Assembly: GCA_947588995.1 (NCBI GenBank)
Contig: CANPZI010000025.1
Location: 1-38,791 of the forward strand
Direction: 5' to 3'
Source of the DNA: an uncultured Lachnospiraceae bacterium
GTDB lineage: Bacteria > Bacillota > Clostridia > Lachnospirales > Lachnospiraceae
Length of the DNA stretch: 38,791 bases
Part shown: positions 1-8,428 of the stretch, in pieces
Layout: the number at the start of each line of letters is the position of its first letter
Numbering within the stretch: the stretch's first letter is position 1
Notes under the pieces: model-generated
Databases searched by the model: none
What the model saw: the letters and a program-made list of their open reading frames with translations, nothing else
What the model was told of the DNA's origin: nothing
Translations under genes and position numbers: made by a program

Positions 1-36
1 TAAATCAACGCTCGGATAACCTGTAATATGACTCAT
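1..36 (-). CDS. 5' end of a gene running off the left edge (possibly AMP-binding enzyme)
   Basis: Twelve codons are visible, reading MSHITGYPSVDL, with the ATG at 36-34 and no stop before the window edge. A purine-rich ribosome binding site (GGTGGGGGC, 46-38 on the minus strand) precedes the ATG at suitable spacing. It lies about 70 nt downstream of the -10 of the predicted invertible promoter (107-135), so it is the obvious target of that switch. The TGYPS-D opening resembles the N-terminus of AMP-binding (adenylate-forming) enzymes of Clostridia as I remember them; twelve residues cannot prove this. That a translated start exists is seen; the function is a guess. Confidence 0.5.
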   Translation of the reverse strand, partial: MSHITGYPSVDL

Positions 37-60
37 TTGCCCCCACCAGTTTCATTTTTA

Positions 61-212
61 AAAGGTGTACTTTTTTGTAAATCTTCATACACAAAAAACC
101 AAGATAAGCATATCATAAACCAATAGGGATGTCCACATCTTCTTCGAGAATTTTTGCCGCCGGCTGGCGAATTGTGCCGCTCCATGTCTGCCTTGCAAAA
201 AAGTACACCTTT
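61..212. repeat. Inverted-repeat-bounded segment, predicted invertible promoter element
   Basis: AAAGGTGTACTTTTTTG at 61-77 is repeated as a perfect 17-bp inverted copy at 196-212, enclosing 118 bp. Each copy has a GTAC centre with AAA/TTT ends, an imperfect dyad as expected for a serine-recombinase crossover site. A serine recombinase gene ends 20 bp to the right, and the enclosed DNA carries a promoter pointing left to the gene starting at 36. The repeats are too far apart to be one terminator hairpin. Inversion itself is inferred, not seen. Confidence 0.7.
107..135 (-). promoter_or_regulatory. SigA-type promoter inside the inverted-repeat segment
   Basis: On the minus strand TGGACA (135-130), a 17-bp spacer and TATGCT (112-107) form a good housekeeping promoter. 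It fires leftward, and transcription would start near position 100, cross the left inverted repeat and reach the ATG at 36. If the segment flips, the same promoter would point right, into the antisense of the recombinase 3' end. Confidence 0.6.
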
Positions 213-222
213 CTGTAAAAAT

Positions 223-231
223 CCCCCCCCC
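223..231. repeat. Run of nine C (G on the minus strand)
   Basis: The homopolymer lies directly after the recombinase stop codon and before the right inverted repeat. It is one of three runs of exactly nine C in the window (also 12885-12893 and 25993-26001). Slippage here would not alter the recombinase protein. Confidence 0.9.
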
Positions 232-954
<723 letters not shown>

Positions 955-970
<16 letters not shown>

Positions 971-2040
971 CCTTTTCCGTGATAGACAAATTCTCTCTGA
1001 ATCACAAAACTGATAAAGAACAGGCAGATGTCGACCGGCATCTTGACGAACACCTCCGTGCCGCCGACCAGCCCATACAGGAGATTGACCAGAAAGGCGC
1101 TGCACAGCATCTGACAGACGGCAAGCAGGAAATATCTGCCCGCTGTGACCGCCAGCTTCTCTTCGCTCTTAAACACCAGCCGATAATTGATCAGAAAATT
1201 GTACACGGCGGAGATTATCCTCGCGAACACGGTCGCCGCCACAATGTACGGCACGAACAGCAGTCTGTCGTCCAACGGCCTGCGCAGCGTGCAGAACAGC
1301 TGGAACAGCAGCAGATCCAGCACACTGGAGGAGAGCGACGAGAAGAGGAATTTGCCAAACACCAGATAGATGCGCACGGAATCCCGGATCGGGTTAAAGT
1401 GACTCGCCCTGTTTTCCTCAAGATAGACCGTCCTGACAGGGACCTCCCGGATCGGGATGTGCAGATTCTTCGTCTCAATCAGCATGTTCGTCTCATACTC
1501 GAAGCGCTCGCCTTTCACCTGCATGAGTTCTCTCATGAAAAAGGCCGGGATCGCGCGCAGTCCTGTCTGCGTGTCGGAGACGGACAGTCCCAGCAGGAAA
1601 CGAAAAACCTGTCTCGTGGCCTTATTGCCGAAAGCCGATCTGGCAGGCACTTCCGGCGCGTCAAAATCCCTGCAGCCCAGAATCAGGGCACGCGGATTCT
1701 CACACAACGCGCGCATGCAAGCCAGAATATCTTCCGGCGTATGCTGCCCGTCAGAGTCCGCCGTCACGCAGCCGCAGGCATCCGCGAACTCCCGCAGGCA
1801 GTAATTGAACGCCGTCTTGAGCGCCCTGCCCTTGCCGAGGTTCACTGCGTGATGCAGCACAATGCAGCCGGGAAACGCCGCCGCCCTCTCAAAAAGCGCC
1901 TCATACGCCTCGCCGCTGCCGTCGTCCACCACCACCACGCGGCCGATCTTCGCCCGGCCGAGCGCCTCCAAAAGCGAGATCAGCTTTTCGTCCGGCTCAT
2001 AGGCCGGTATGATGACCGGTATATTGTAATAGGTAGACAT
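955..2040 (-). CDS. GT2 glycosyltransferase fused to a GtrA-like membrane domain
   Basis: The protein has 361 residues. Residues about 6-225 form a GT2 domain of the dolichol-phosphate-mannose-synthase type, with the nucleotide-binding VVDDGSG (38-44) and the metal-binding DSDGQH (95-100). Residues about 231-350 contain four hydrophobic segments of the GtrA type. Such fusions are known to load a sugar on undecaprenyl phosphate and pass it across the membrane for wall or surface glycan decoration. I chose the ATG at 2040 because AAAGGA lies before it; a TTG at 2067 is possible. It follows the polytopic protein at 2068-4002 in the same operon, which could be the GT-C transferase using the lipid-linked sugar. 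Sugar and acceptor cannot be told. Confidence 0.9.
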
Positions 2041-2067
2041 ATCCTGTCCTTTCTCTCTGCCGCGCAA

Positions 2068-4002
2068 TTATGACACAGGTGTCAGCTGCATGTTGGCGCC
2101 GTCATCCATGACCGCATACAGCACACCGCACGAAAACTGTCCGTCCCGCATCAGCGCATCGAATACCGCGCCCGCGTCGGCATCCGTCTCCTCCACATAC
2201 AGATAGGCGGCATGGGAAGCTCGGATCTCCCCCACCATCCATTCCGTCGGCGCGTCGTCGAGATTCACGCTCTGGAAAACGACAGAGACGGGGGAGGCCT
2301 CGTAAGCCGTATAACTGTTGTTCACCCAGCGCGGAGCGTCGCCGCGCCTGAGATAACACACGCGGGTGCTCTTCCCTCCGTCCAGCACACGGACGGCATC
2401 GAGAAAGGCAGCCTCGTCCTCCCCGATCATGGAGGCCCGCTGTGCCAGATCCTCCTCTGTCCTGTCCCGATAGCCTATCAGACCGTCATAGCCTGCGCCA
2501 TAGCCCGCCGTCAGCGCCACGAAGAGGATAAAACTCAGCCAGACAGCATTTTTTTGCAAAAAAGCCGGCAGCCGCCCCGCTGCGGCAACCCGCTCTCCCC
2601 GCTCCGCCCAGATGCCCGCCAGCAAAATAAGCGTACCGAGCGTAAAAGGCGCGCCGTAGCGCTCTATGGAAGAGATCATGCCCGAAGCTTCCAGATACTG
2701 CGTCTCCGTGGCAAAAATCGTAACGTGCGCCAAAAAAATAACCGCGTAGAAAAGCGCGCCGCTGACCACGCTAAAACACAGCACAAGCCTGCCTGTCCTG
2801 TCGGAGAGGATGCGCAGCTTCCAGAAAAGCGCCACAATCAGACAGATGCCAAGATACAGCCCGAGCGGTGTCAGATCGATCGCGATACCCCGCTCTTTGT
2901 GCAGGGGCAGGCGCAGAAAAGCCTCGGCAAACGCGCGCGCGAACTCTCCCGCATAGCCGGAAATGCCGTACTCGTCCGTCGTCATGTACTTGACCGCCGT
3001 CGCCGTCGTCCTCGCCACTCTGCGCATCAGCAGACAGAATAGCAGCCAGCTTCCTCCCGAGACAAGCGGCGCCGCTGCCACAAGCAGCCCCGGCAGCCGC
3101 CCTGCTCCCGTCGCCGCCGCGCTCTCCGGCCGCCCTTCCCGCCTCTCGCACCGCCGGTACAGCGCAAAGAAGATCAGCCCGAAGAGCGCCCACACGAAAC
3201 CCATGGATTTCACCAGAACGAGCAGAGCCAGGTACAGAGCCAGCCGCCCATAGTAAAAAAGCCCGGACGGCGTCTCGCTGTCCGTCACCGCCAGCAAAAA
3301 TCCGCCGTAAATACACGCCATCGTCAGATCAGCGCAAAATCCGCTGTAGCCGTACACCTCCACAATACTCGGAAAAAGCCACAGCGCCGCCGCCATCAGG
3401 AACATAAGCAGCACATTTCTCTCTTTCATCCTGCGAAGCAGCGGAAAGAGGAAAGCCAGATTCATCAGGTAATAGCCGACAAAAGCGCAGCCCTCGGAAA
3501 AGGTGCCGGAAAAGGTATGCAAAAACCACCATTTGATCAGCTGTGCGCCCGGCGGATAGTCTCCAAATTCCGGCGCGACATTCCCGTATTTGCCGGCGAA
3601 GCCGTCCAGAAAATACAGCGACTTCAGATCCGCCGCCCAGAAATTGATGTCGTCCCACCACGTCACCACTTTCGCTGAGGCAAGAAGCGCAACAGCCGCC
3701 GACAGCAGAACCGCGGTAATAAATGACGCGCTTGTCATATCTCTGACACAGCCCTGCAAAAAGTCCGCCCTCACCTCTTTCGGCCTGCCCGCGATCCAAA
3801 CGGCAAACGCCGCCACAAGCGCCAGGGCAATCCAGTCGATCCAGGATAAGTGGTGAATCATCGCCAGTAGGTACAGAACAAAAACAAGCGCGCATAGAAA
3901 AACCGGCGCCGCCTCAACCAGTGTCACGCGAAAACAGCAGGCGAGACATACCACGCAGATGAAAGCGGCGCATAGATTGATCAGAGTGGTTAGAACTGTC
4001 AT
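2068..4002 (-). CDS. Large polytopic membrane protein, GT-C glycosyltransferase-like
   Basis: This 644-residue protein has about a dozen hydrophobic segments and an extracytoplasmic-looking C-terminal tail of about 120 residues. An early loop contains WWDDINFW followed by FGDYPPGAQ, resembling the acidic and tyrosine-proline loop features of GT-C transferases that use polyprenyl-linked sugars. No family name can be given with certainty. The gene starts just after the hpf stop, with GAGGG before its ATG, and is followed closely by the GT2-GtrA gene. The pairing suggests a two-protein lipid-sugar glycosylation system: GT2 makes the donor and this protein transfers it outside the cell. That role is inference from context and topology. 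Confidence 0.7.
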   Translation of the reverse strand: MTVLTTLINLCAAFICVVCLACCFRVTLVEAAPVFLCALVFVLYLLAMIHHLSWIDWIALALVAAFAVWIAGRPKEVRADFLQGCVRDMTSASFITAVLLSAAVALLASAKVVTWWDDINFWAADLKSLYFLDGFAGKYGNVAPEFGDYPPGAQLIKWWFLHTFSGTFSEGCAFVGYYLMNLAFLFPLLRRMKERNVLLMFLMAAALWLFPSIVEVYGYSGFCADLTMACIYGGFLLAVTDSETPSGLFYYGRLALYLALLVLVKSMGFVWALFGLIFFALYRRCERREGRPESAAATGAGRLPGLLVAAAPLVSGGSWLLFCLLMRRVARTTATAVKYMTTDEYGISGYAGEFARAFAEAFLRLPLHKERGIAIDLTPLGLYLGICLIVALFWKLRILSDRTGRLVLCFSVVSGALFYAVIFLAHVTIFATETQYLEASGMISSIERYGAPFTLGTLILLAGIWAERGERVAAAGRLPAFLQKNAVWLSFILFVALTAGYGAGYDGLIGYRDRTEEDLAQRASMIGEDEAAFLDAVRVLDGGKSTRVCYLRRGDAPRWVNNSYTAYEASPVSVVFQSVNLDDAPTEWMVGEIRASHAAYLYVEETDADAGAVFDALMRDGQFSCGVLYAVMDDGANMQLTPVS

Positions 4003-4010
4003 TTTACCCT

Positions 4011-4538
4011 CTAATTCTCCGGCTCGATCAAGCCGTAAGTATTTCCTTTTCTCTTATAAACCACGTTGACCTGATCCGTCTCCGCATTGCAGAATACGAA
4101 GAAGCTGTGTCCGAGAAGTTCCATCTGTACACAGGCGTCTTCGGGATACATCGGCTTGATGTCAAACTTCTTCGTCCGAATGATCTTCACTTCCTCGTCT
4201 TCCATATAATCTTTCTCAACAAATTCCTGCTTAAAGAAAGCGGACGCCTGCTTCTTGTCGATCAGCTTCGTCTTGTACTTCTTGAGCTGTCTCTCAATAA
4301 TCTCCTCCACCAGGTCTATGGAGACATACATATCGCTGCTGACCTGCTCGGAGCGAATGATATTGCCTTTCATCGGGATTGTCACTTCAATTTTCTGCCT
4401 GTCCTTCTCGACGCTCAGCGTCACATGGACTTCCGTATCCTCGGTGAAATACTTCTCCAGCTTGCCGATCTTGCTCTCTACAGCCGAGCGGAGTCCGTCC
4501 GTCACTTCAATATTCTTACCCATAATGATAAATTTCAT
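4011..4538 (-). CDS. hpf: Ribosome hibernation promoting factor, long form
   Basis: The 175 residues match the long HPF/RaiA family: an N-terminal ribosome-binding domain (about 1-100, starting MKFIIMGKNIEVTDGL) and a C-terminal dimerisation domain (about 120-175, with the YPEDACVQMELLGHSFFVF segment). The long form binds the 30S decoding region and dimerises 70S ribosomes to 100S in stationary phase or starvation. The ATG at 4538 follows GAGAGGGG, and a promoter lies at 4606-4635. It is the first gene of an operon with two surface-glycosylation-type genes, which is unusual since hpf is often monocistronic or near secA. Confidence 0.96.
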   Translation of the reverse strand: MKFIIMGKNIEVTDGLRSAVESKIGKLEKYFTEDTEVHVTLSVEKDRQKIEVTIPMKGNIIRSEQVSSDMYVSIDLVEEIIERQLKKYKTKLIDKKQASAFFKQEFVEKDYMEDEEVKIIRTKKFDIKPMYPEDACVQMELLGHSFFVFCNAETDQVNVVYKRKGNTYGLIEPEN

Positions 4539-4605
4539 GTCATCGCCCCTCTCTTGCCATGCTGTCGCTCAAAAACTGCCCGCTCCAGTCTCCTATTTTT
4601 GCAAT

Positions 4606-4635
4606 ATTATACCATAAATCTCATATCCGGCGCAA
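4606..4635 (-). promoter_or_regulatory. Promoter of the hpf operon
   Basis: TTGCGC (4635-4630), an 18-bp spacer and a perfect TATAAT (4611-4606) are read on the minus strand. The predicted transcript starts about 60 nt before the hpf ATG. Confidence 0.6.
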
Positions 4636-4983
4636 CAATTCGCGATAAGTGTTTCATCTTTTTGACCGTATCAAATGTCAAGAGGTTTTTTCCGTTTTTT
4701 TGTCAGAAACTGCGTTTTCATGACAACTTCACAAAACATCTGTTTGCTCAGTTACCATAAATCCCGCGCCGATTTCTCTCCCAAAAGATGTGGATAACGT
4801 GGATAAGTCGGTGTATAAATACATTTTACGCAAAAACGGGCGGTTTTTTCTGTGGATAACCACGGTGCCTAGATTGTACGAAAAAAACAACAAAAAACAA
4901 TCTGCAAAATCTTTTGTATAAGATATACAAAGCATCCGAAATGCAAGGGGAAAAATCGAGGAAAAAGCGCTAACGCTAACAGC
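4636..4983. other. Gene-free region with a cluster of DnaA-box-like sequences
   Basis: About 350 bp with no credible gene. It holds TGTGGATAA at 4789-4797 and 4851-4859, each the exact reverse complement of the DnaA box TTATCCACA, and CGTGGATAA at 4798-4806 (one mismatch), all in the same orientation. The surroundings are AT-rich. No dnaA or dnaN gene is nearby, so a main chromosomal origin is not indicated; a DnaA-titrating or DnaA-regulated site is possible. Confidence 0.6.
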
Positions 4984-5012
4984 AAAACGGGCGGTCGATT
5001 CCTCGGCCGCCC
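4984..5012 (-). terminator. Terminator after the NlpC/P60 gene
   Basis: On the minus strand GGGCGG (5012-5007) pairs with CCGCCC (4994-4989), followed by GTTTT. It lies 27 bp after the stop codon. Confidence 0.8.
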
Positions 5013-5038
5013 TTGCTTTCCTTATGAATTGCCTCTCA

Positions 5039-6349
5039 TCAGAAGATTCTCCTGATGGAAAGGATGGAACGATATGTCGCGTTCGAGACGATAATACCCG
5101 TCTTCGATGTCGACGCATGTACAATCTGCCCGTTGCCCACATAGAGTCCGACGTGACCGGAGTAGCAGATGATATCACCCGGCTGCGCGTTCTCAATACC
5201 GTTGACGGTCGCGCCCACGCTTCTGTCTGCCGAAGACGAATGCGGCAGGCTCACACCAAAATTGTTGTAGACACTCATGACGAAACCGGAGCAGTCCGTA
5301 CCGTTCGTCAGACTGGAACCGCCGTACACATACGGGTTGCCGACAAACTGCAGGGCGAAGTTGGCGACGTCCGCGCCGGTGCTTCCCGTCGGGCTCGCAT
5401 AGGTCTTGCCGCCGCTCGTCTCGCTGCCCGAAGAAGATTTCTCCGCCGCTTTCCTGCTGGCAGCTTCCTTGGCCGCTTTGAGGGAGGCCTCCTCTTTCGC
5501 CAGTCTCGCTCTCTCCTCCTCGATGGATTCCGCCTTGACAAACTCGGTGGACAGGGTCACATAGTCCATAGACACATAACCGTCGCCCTCCTCGATATTG
5601 ACTTTTACCCAGCCATCCAGCTCTTCCGTGACGATCAGTTCATCCTCGATCGGCACCAGACCGAGCACAGCCGCCTCAAGATCGGGCTGCTCACGCACTT
5701 TCAGCGTGGTCGTCGTGACCGTGGCGATACGGGTTCCCACTTCTTTGGCATAATCCACAGCATCGTCGCCTGTCACGCAGAACTCCCCTTTCACATATCC
5801 CTCCACGGAGCCGGAGCTGATCTTGTACCAGCCATCCTCCTCCTCGATGAAGTTGCCGACTGACTTATTATATAACTTGCCGACAATATTGCCCTCCTCG
5901 CTGGGGATATCCCTGACATTCACATAGTCGTTGACCTTGGCGATCACCAGATCCTTAAAGCTCTCCTCCTCCTCAGAGAGGCCTGTGTTGGCAGCTTTCT
6001 TCAGATCTTCCGTATATCCTTTACTGAAGACGATCGTATCCTCAATCTTCTTTGCGGGTGCCGCGCTCACTTTATCCTCGGTGCTGGCGATCTCCGCGAA
6101 ACTGCCGACCTGCACGCTGCCGACATTCATGCCGCCCGCGTCCGCGTTCATGGCCGCCTCTTTCTCGGATTCCTCCTGCAGGGAAGAGAGCGATGTGGAC
6201 TTCTCCTCGCTCTGTAAAGAATAGTCAATGCCCGACGACGGCAAAACCGACGCCACATTATCGGATGCGCTCACCTGCATCCCCATGCCCGTGAAACTCA
6301 GGGCCGCTGCCATCGTACAAGCTGCAATTCTTACATATCTGTTCTTCAT
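5039..6349 (-). CDS. Secreted peptidoglycan hydrolase with two SH3b domains and NlpC/P60
   Basis: The 436-residue protein has a signal peptide (about 1-28, cleavage near VSA-SD). After a low-complexity region it has two bacterial SH3 domains (about 136-195 and 209-268), a charged Ala/Lys/Glu coiled-coil-like linker (about 272-305) and a C-terminal NlpC/P60 domain (about 322-436). The catalytic Cys353 sits in TDCSGF, with His399 in SGHVGLY and His411 in IVHAS. NlpC/P60 enzymes usually cut D-Glu-diamino acid bonds in wall peptides. The gene stands alone with its own strong promoter, terminator and a WalR-type box in the leader. These suggest a housekeeping autolysin for cell separation or wall growth. 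Confidence 0.95.
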   Translation of the reverse strand: MKNRYVRIAACTMAAALSFTGMGMQVSASDNVASVLPSSGIDYSLQSEEKSTSLSSLQEESEKEAAMNADAGGMNVGSVQVGSFAEIASTEDKVSAAPAKKIEDTIVFSKGYTEDLKKAANTGLSEEEESFKDLVIAKVNDYVNVRDIPSEEGNIVGKLYNKSVGNFIEEEDGWYKISSGSVEGYVKGEFCVTGDDAVDYAKEVGTRIATVTTTTLKVREQPDLEAAVLGLVPIEDELIVTEELDGWVKVNIEEGDGYVSMDYVTLSTEFVKAESIEEERARLAKEEASLKAAKEAASRKAAEKSSSGSETSGGKTYASPTGSTGADVANFALQFVGNPYVYGGSSLTNGTDCSGFVMSVYNNFGVSLPHSSSADRSVGATVNGIENAQPGDIICYSGHVGLYVGNGQIVHASTSKTGIIVSNATYRSILSIRRIF

Positions 6350-6362
6350 AAATTACCTCATT

Positions 6363-6379
6363 TGTTACAAATTTGTTAC
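6363..6379 (+). promoter_or_regulatory. WalR (YycF)-type binding box
   Basis: TGTTAC, five bases, TGTTAC matches the WalR consensus TGTWAH-N5-TGTWAH on the plus strand. It lies between the predicted transcription start and the ATG of the NlpC/P60 hydrolase. WalR controls wall hydrolases in Firmicutes; a box downstream of the start more often means repression. Binding is inferred from the sequence alone. Confidence 0.6.
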
Positions 6380-6390
6380 ATGTTGGCTAT

Positions 6391-6419
6391 AATATACCAT
6401 TGAAAAGGCGTTTTGTCAA
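6391..6419 (-). promoter_or_regulatory. Promoter of the NlpC/P60 hydrolase gene
   Basis: A perfect TTGACA (6419-6414), a 17-bp spacer and TATATT (6396-6391) are read on the minus strand, about 42 bp before the ATG. Confidence 0.8.
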
Positions 6420-6516
6420 CTACAGCATATACTAATAAAACCTCGTGTTTACGCAATTTCTTGTATATTCTGCCGGACTTCACAAACATTTCATAATTGT
6501 AACAAATGGCAATCGG

Positions 6517-7443
6517 TCACTTTTCACAACATTTCTCCGTCAGATAACGCTCTGCGGATGCGACCGCGCAGGCGCCGTCCGACACCGCCGTGACGATCTG
6601 GCGCACCTGCTTCGTGCGGATATCTCCCGCCGCATAGATGCCGCTCGCCCGGGCGGCACAGTCCTCCCCCGCGATCACATATCCCTGTTCGTCACAGGGT
6701 ACAACGTTTCGAAACGCTTCCGTGTTGGGGTGCATGCCTACGGCGATGAAAACGCCGTCCACCGCCAGCTCCTCCTCCGCCTGCGTCGCCGTATCGCGCA
6801 GTTTCACACCTTCCATCAGTCCGTCTCCGCAGATTTCCTGCACGGTTCTGTTCCACAGGATCTCTGCGTTTTCGCAGGCTGCCAGCTTGTCCTGCAGGCC
6901 TTTTGCCGCGCGCAGGCTGTCGCGCCTGTGAATCAGAAAGACTTTTTCACACATGCGCGACAGATAGACCGCGTCCTCCACCGCCACATCGCCGCCGCCC
7001 ACCACGGCGACTTTCTTCCCGCGAAAGAAAGCGCCGTCGCAGGTCGCGCAGTAGGAGACGCCTCTGCCCCTGAACTTCTCCTCGCCCGGCACGCCAAGCA
7101 TCCTGTGTTCCGCGCCCGTGGCCAGGATAAGCGCCCTCGCCTCATAACTGCCGCCGTCTCCCGTCCTGACGGTCTTCACAGCCCCATCATCCTGAATCTC
7201 CGTGACCGAGGCCGTCCTGAATAGCGCCCCCGCCGCGTCCGCGTGCTCCCGGAATTTCATACCCATATCAAAGCCGCCGATACCGGGCAGGCCCAGATAA
7301 TTATCCACCTCGCTGGTATTCAGTACCTGCCCGCCGCTCATAGGCTTTTCCTCTATGACCAGCAGATCCAGGCCGGCCCGCTTCCCGTAAACCGCCGCTG
7401 ACAGCCCCGCCGGGCCGGAACCGATGATGATTAAGTCGTACAT
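6517..7443 (-). CDS. trxB: Thioredoxin-disulfide reductase
   Basis: The enzyme has 308 residues and uses NADPH, through FAD, to reduce thioredoxin in the cytoplasm. The FAD-binding GSGPAG is at about 8-13, the redox-active CATC is at 132-135 in YCATCDGAFF, and the NADPH-binding GGGDVA is at about 149-154. A second FAD contact, AAGDIRTK-RQI, lies near the C-terminus. I chose the ATG at 7443, which follows GGAGGGG at good spacing; the frame is open a little further upstream. The next gene (SDR, 7662) is divergent. I saw no clear terminator after the stop codon. Confidence 0.95.
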   Translation of the reverse strand: MYDLIIIGSGPAGLSAAVYGKRAGLDLLVIEEKPMSGGQVLNTSEVDNYLGLPGIGGFDMGMKFREHADAAGALFRTASVTEIQDDGAVKTVRTGDGGSYEARALILATGAEHRMLGVPGEEKFRGRGVSYCATCDGAFFRGKKVAVVGGGDVAVEDAVYLSRMCEKVFLIHRRDSLRAAKGLQDKLAACENAEILWNRTVQEICGDGLMEGVKLRDTATQAEEELAVDGVFIAVGMHPNTEAFRNVVPCDEQGYVIAGEDCAARASGIYAAGDIRTKQVRQIVTAVSDGACAVASAERYLTEKCCEK

Positions 7444-7575
7444 GTTTCTTTCCCCTCCTCTTTGCAAAAACCGGTTTTTCTTCTATAATAGGATAAAAAT
7501 GAATTTCCTGCTGACTCACTCCAGAATCCGTCTGCTGCGCAGCCGCCGTGCTGACGCACTTGACGATTCTGTCGT

Positions 7576-7637
7576 TATCATGTCAGGTGAAATCAAATGC
7601 TCGCTTCGCTCGCGCTTGATTTCCTGCTGACATGATA
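7576..7637. repeat. Large imperfect palindrome upstream of the SDR gene
   Basis: TATCATGTCAG (7576-7586) pairs with CTGACATGATA (7627-7637), and inside it GAAATCAA (7589-7596) pairs with TTGATTTC (7616-7623) around a GC-rich loop. It fills most of the gap between divergent trxB and SDR genes. A weak promoter for the SDR gene (TTGATT at 7616, TATAAG at 7641) would overlap its right arm. Confidence 0.7.
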
Positions 7638-7661
7638 CATTATAAGATAGGAGGGGAAAAT

Positions 7662-8396
7662 ATGCCAGACAATTTCAGATCAAAATACGCCCTGGTTACG
7701 GGAGCGTCGCGCGGTATCGGCGCGGCGGTCGCGGAGAGTCTCGCCGCGGAGCATTATCACCTGTACCTGACCTGTCTGCGCTCTGCGGACAAACTCTCCG
7801 CGCTGGCGGACAGACTCTCCTTACAGTACGGCGTCAGGTGCACGCCCGTCACGGCGGATATGGGATCGCCGGACGATGTGGCGCGGCTCTTCCGGCAGAT
7901 CGCGTCTCTGGACGTGCTCGTCAACAATGCCGGCATCTCCTATGTAGGACTCCTGCATGAAATGTCCGACGCCGACTGGCAGCGCGTGATGCGGACGAAT
8001 CTGGACAGCGTCTTCTATACCTGTAAATATGCGGTGCCGCTGATGCTGCAAAAACACAGCGGCCGAATCATCAACATTTCCTCCGTCTGGGGAAACATCG
8101 GTGCTTCCACGGAAGTCGCCTACTCGGCCTCCAAGGGCGGTGTCAACGGCTTCACCAGAGCGCTGGCCAGGGAACTTGCCCCCAGCGGCATTGCCGTCAA
8201 CGCCATCGCCTGCGGCGTGATCGACACGGACATGAACCGCTGTTTTTCCGCCGGGGAGATGGAAGCGCTGCGCGCGGAAATCCCTGCTGACCGTATCGGT
8301 CAACCCGGGGAGGTGGCCGATACAGTCCTCTCACTCCTGCATGCGCCAGACTATCTGACCGGCCAGATTGTCGCGCTGGACGGCGGCTGGACATAG
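7662..8396 (+). CDS. Short-chain dehydrogenase/reductase, FabG-like
   Basis: This classical SDR of 244 residues has the Rossmann motif TGASRGIG (13-20), NNAG (88-91) and the catalytic tetrad Asn113, Ser141, Tyr154 and Lys158 (in YSASK). It resembles 3-oxoacyl-ACP reductases, but no fatty-acid-synthesis genes lie nearby, so the substrate is unknown. The ATG at 7662 has a strong AGGAGG before it. It is one of the few plus-strand genes here, divergent from trxB and convergent with the DUF6020-like gene. Confidence 0.9.
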   Translation: MPDNFRSKYALVTGASRGIGAAVAESLAAEHYHLYLTCLRSADKLSALADRLSLQYGVRCTPVTADMGSPDDVARLFRQIASLDVLVNNAGISYVGLLHEMSDADWQRVMRTNLDSVFYTCKYAVPLMLQKHSGRIINISSVWGNIGASTEVAYSASKGGVNGFTRALARELAPSGIAVNAIACGVIDTDMNRCFSAGEMEALRAEIPADRIGQPGEVADTVLSLLHAPDYLTGQIVALDGGWT

Positions 8397-8428
8397 AGCA
8401 GGCATGCCGGCGGCACGCTCTGCGGCGC

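Noticed and set aside
61..212. Inverted repeats as a terminator of the recombinase
   Set aside because: Arms are separated by 118 bp and contain a promoter; no compact stem with a T run.
4789..4859. Chromosomal replication origin
   Set aside because: No dnaA, dnaN or other usual origin neighbours; only three boxes.
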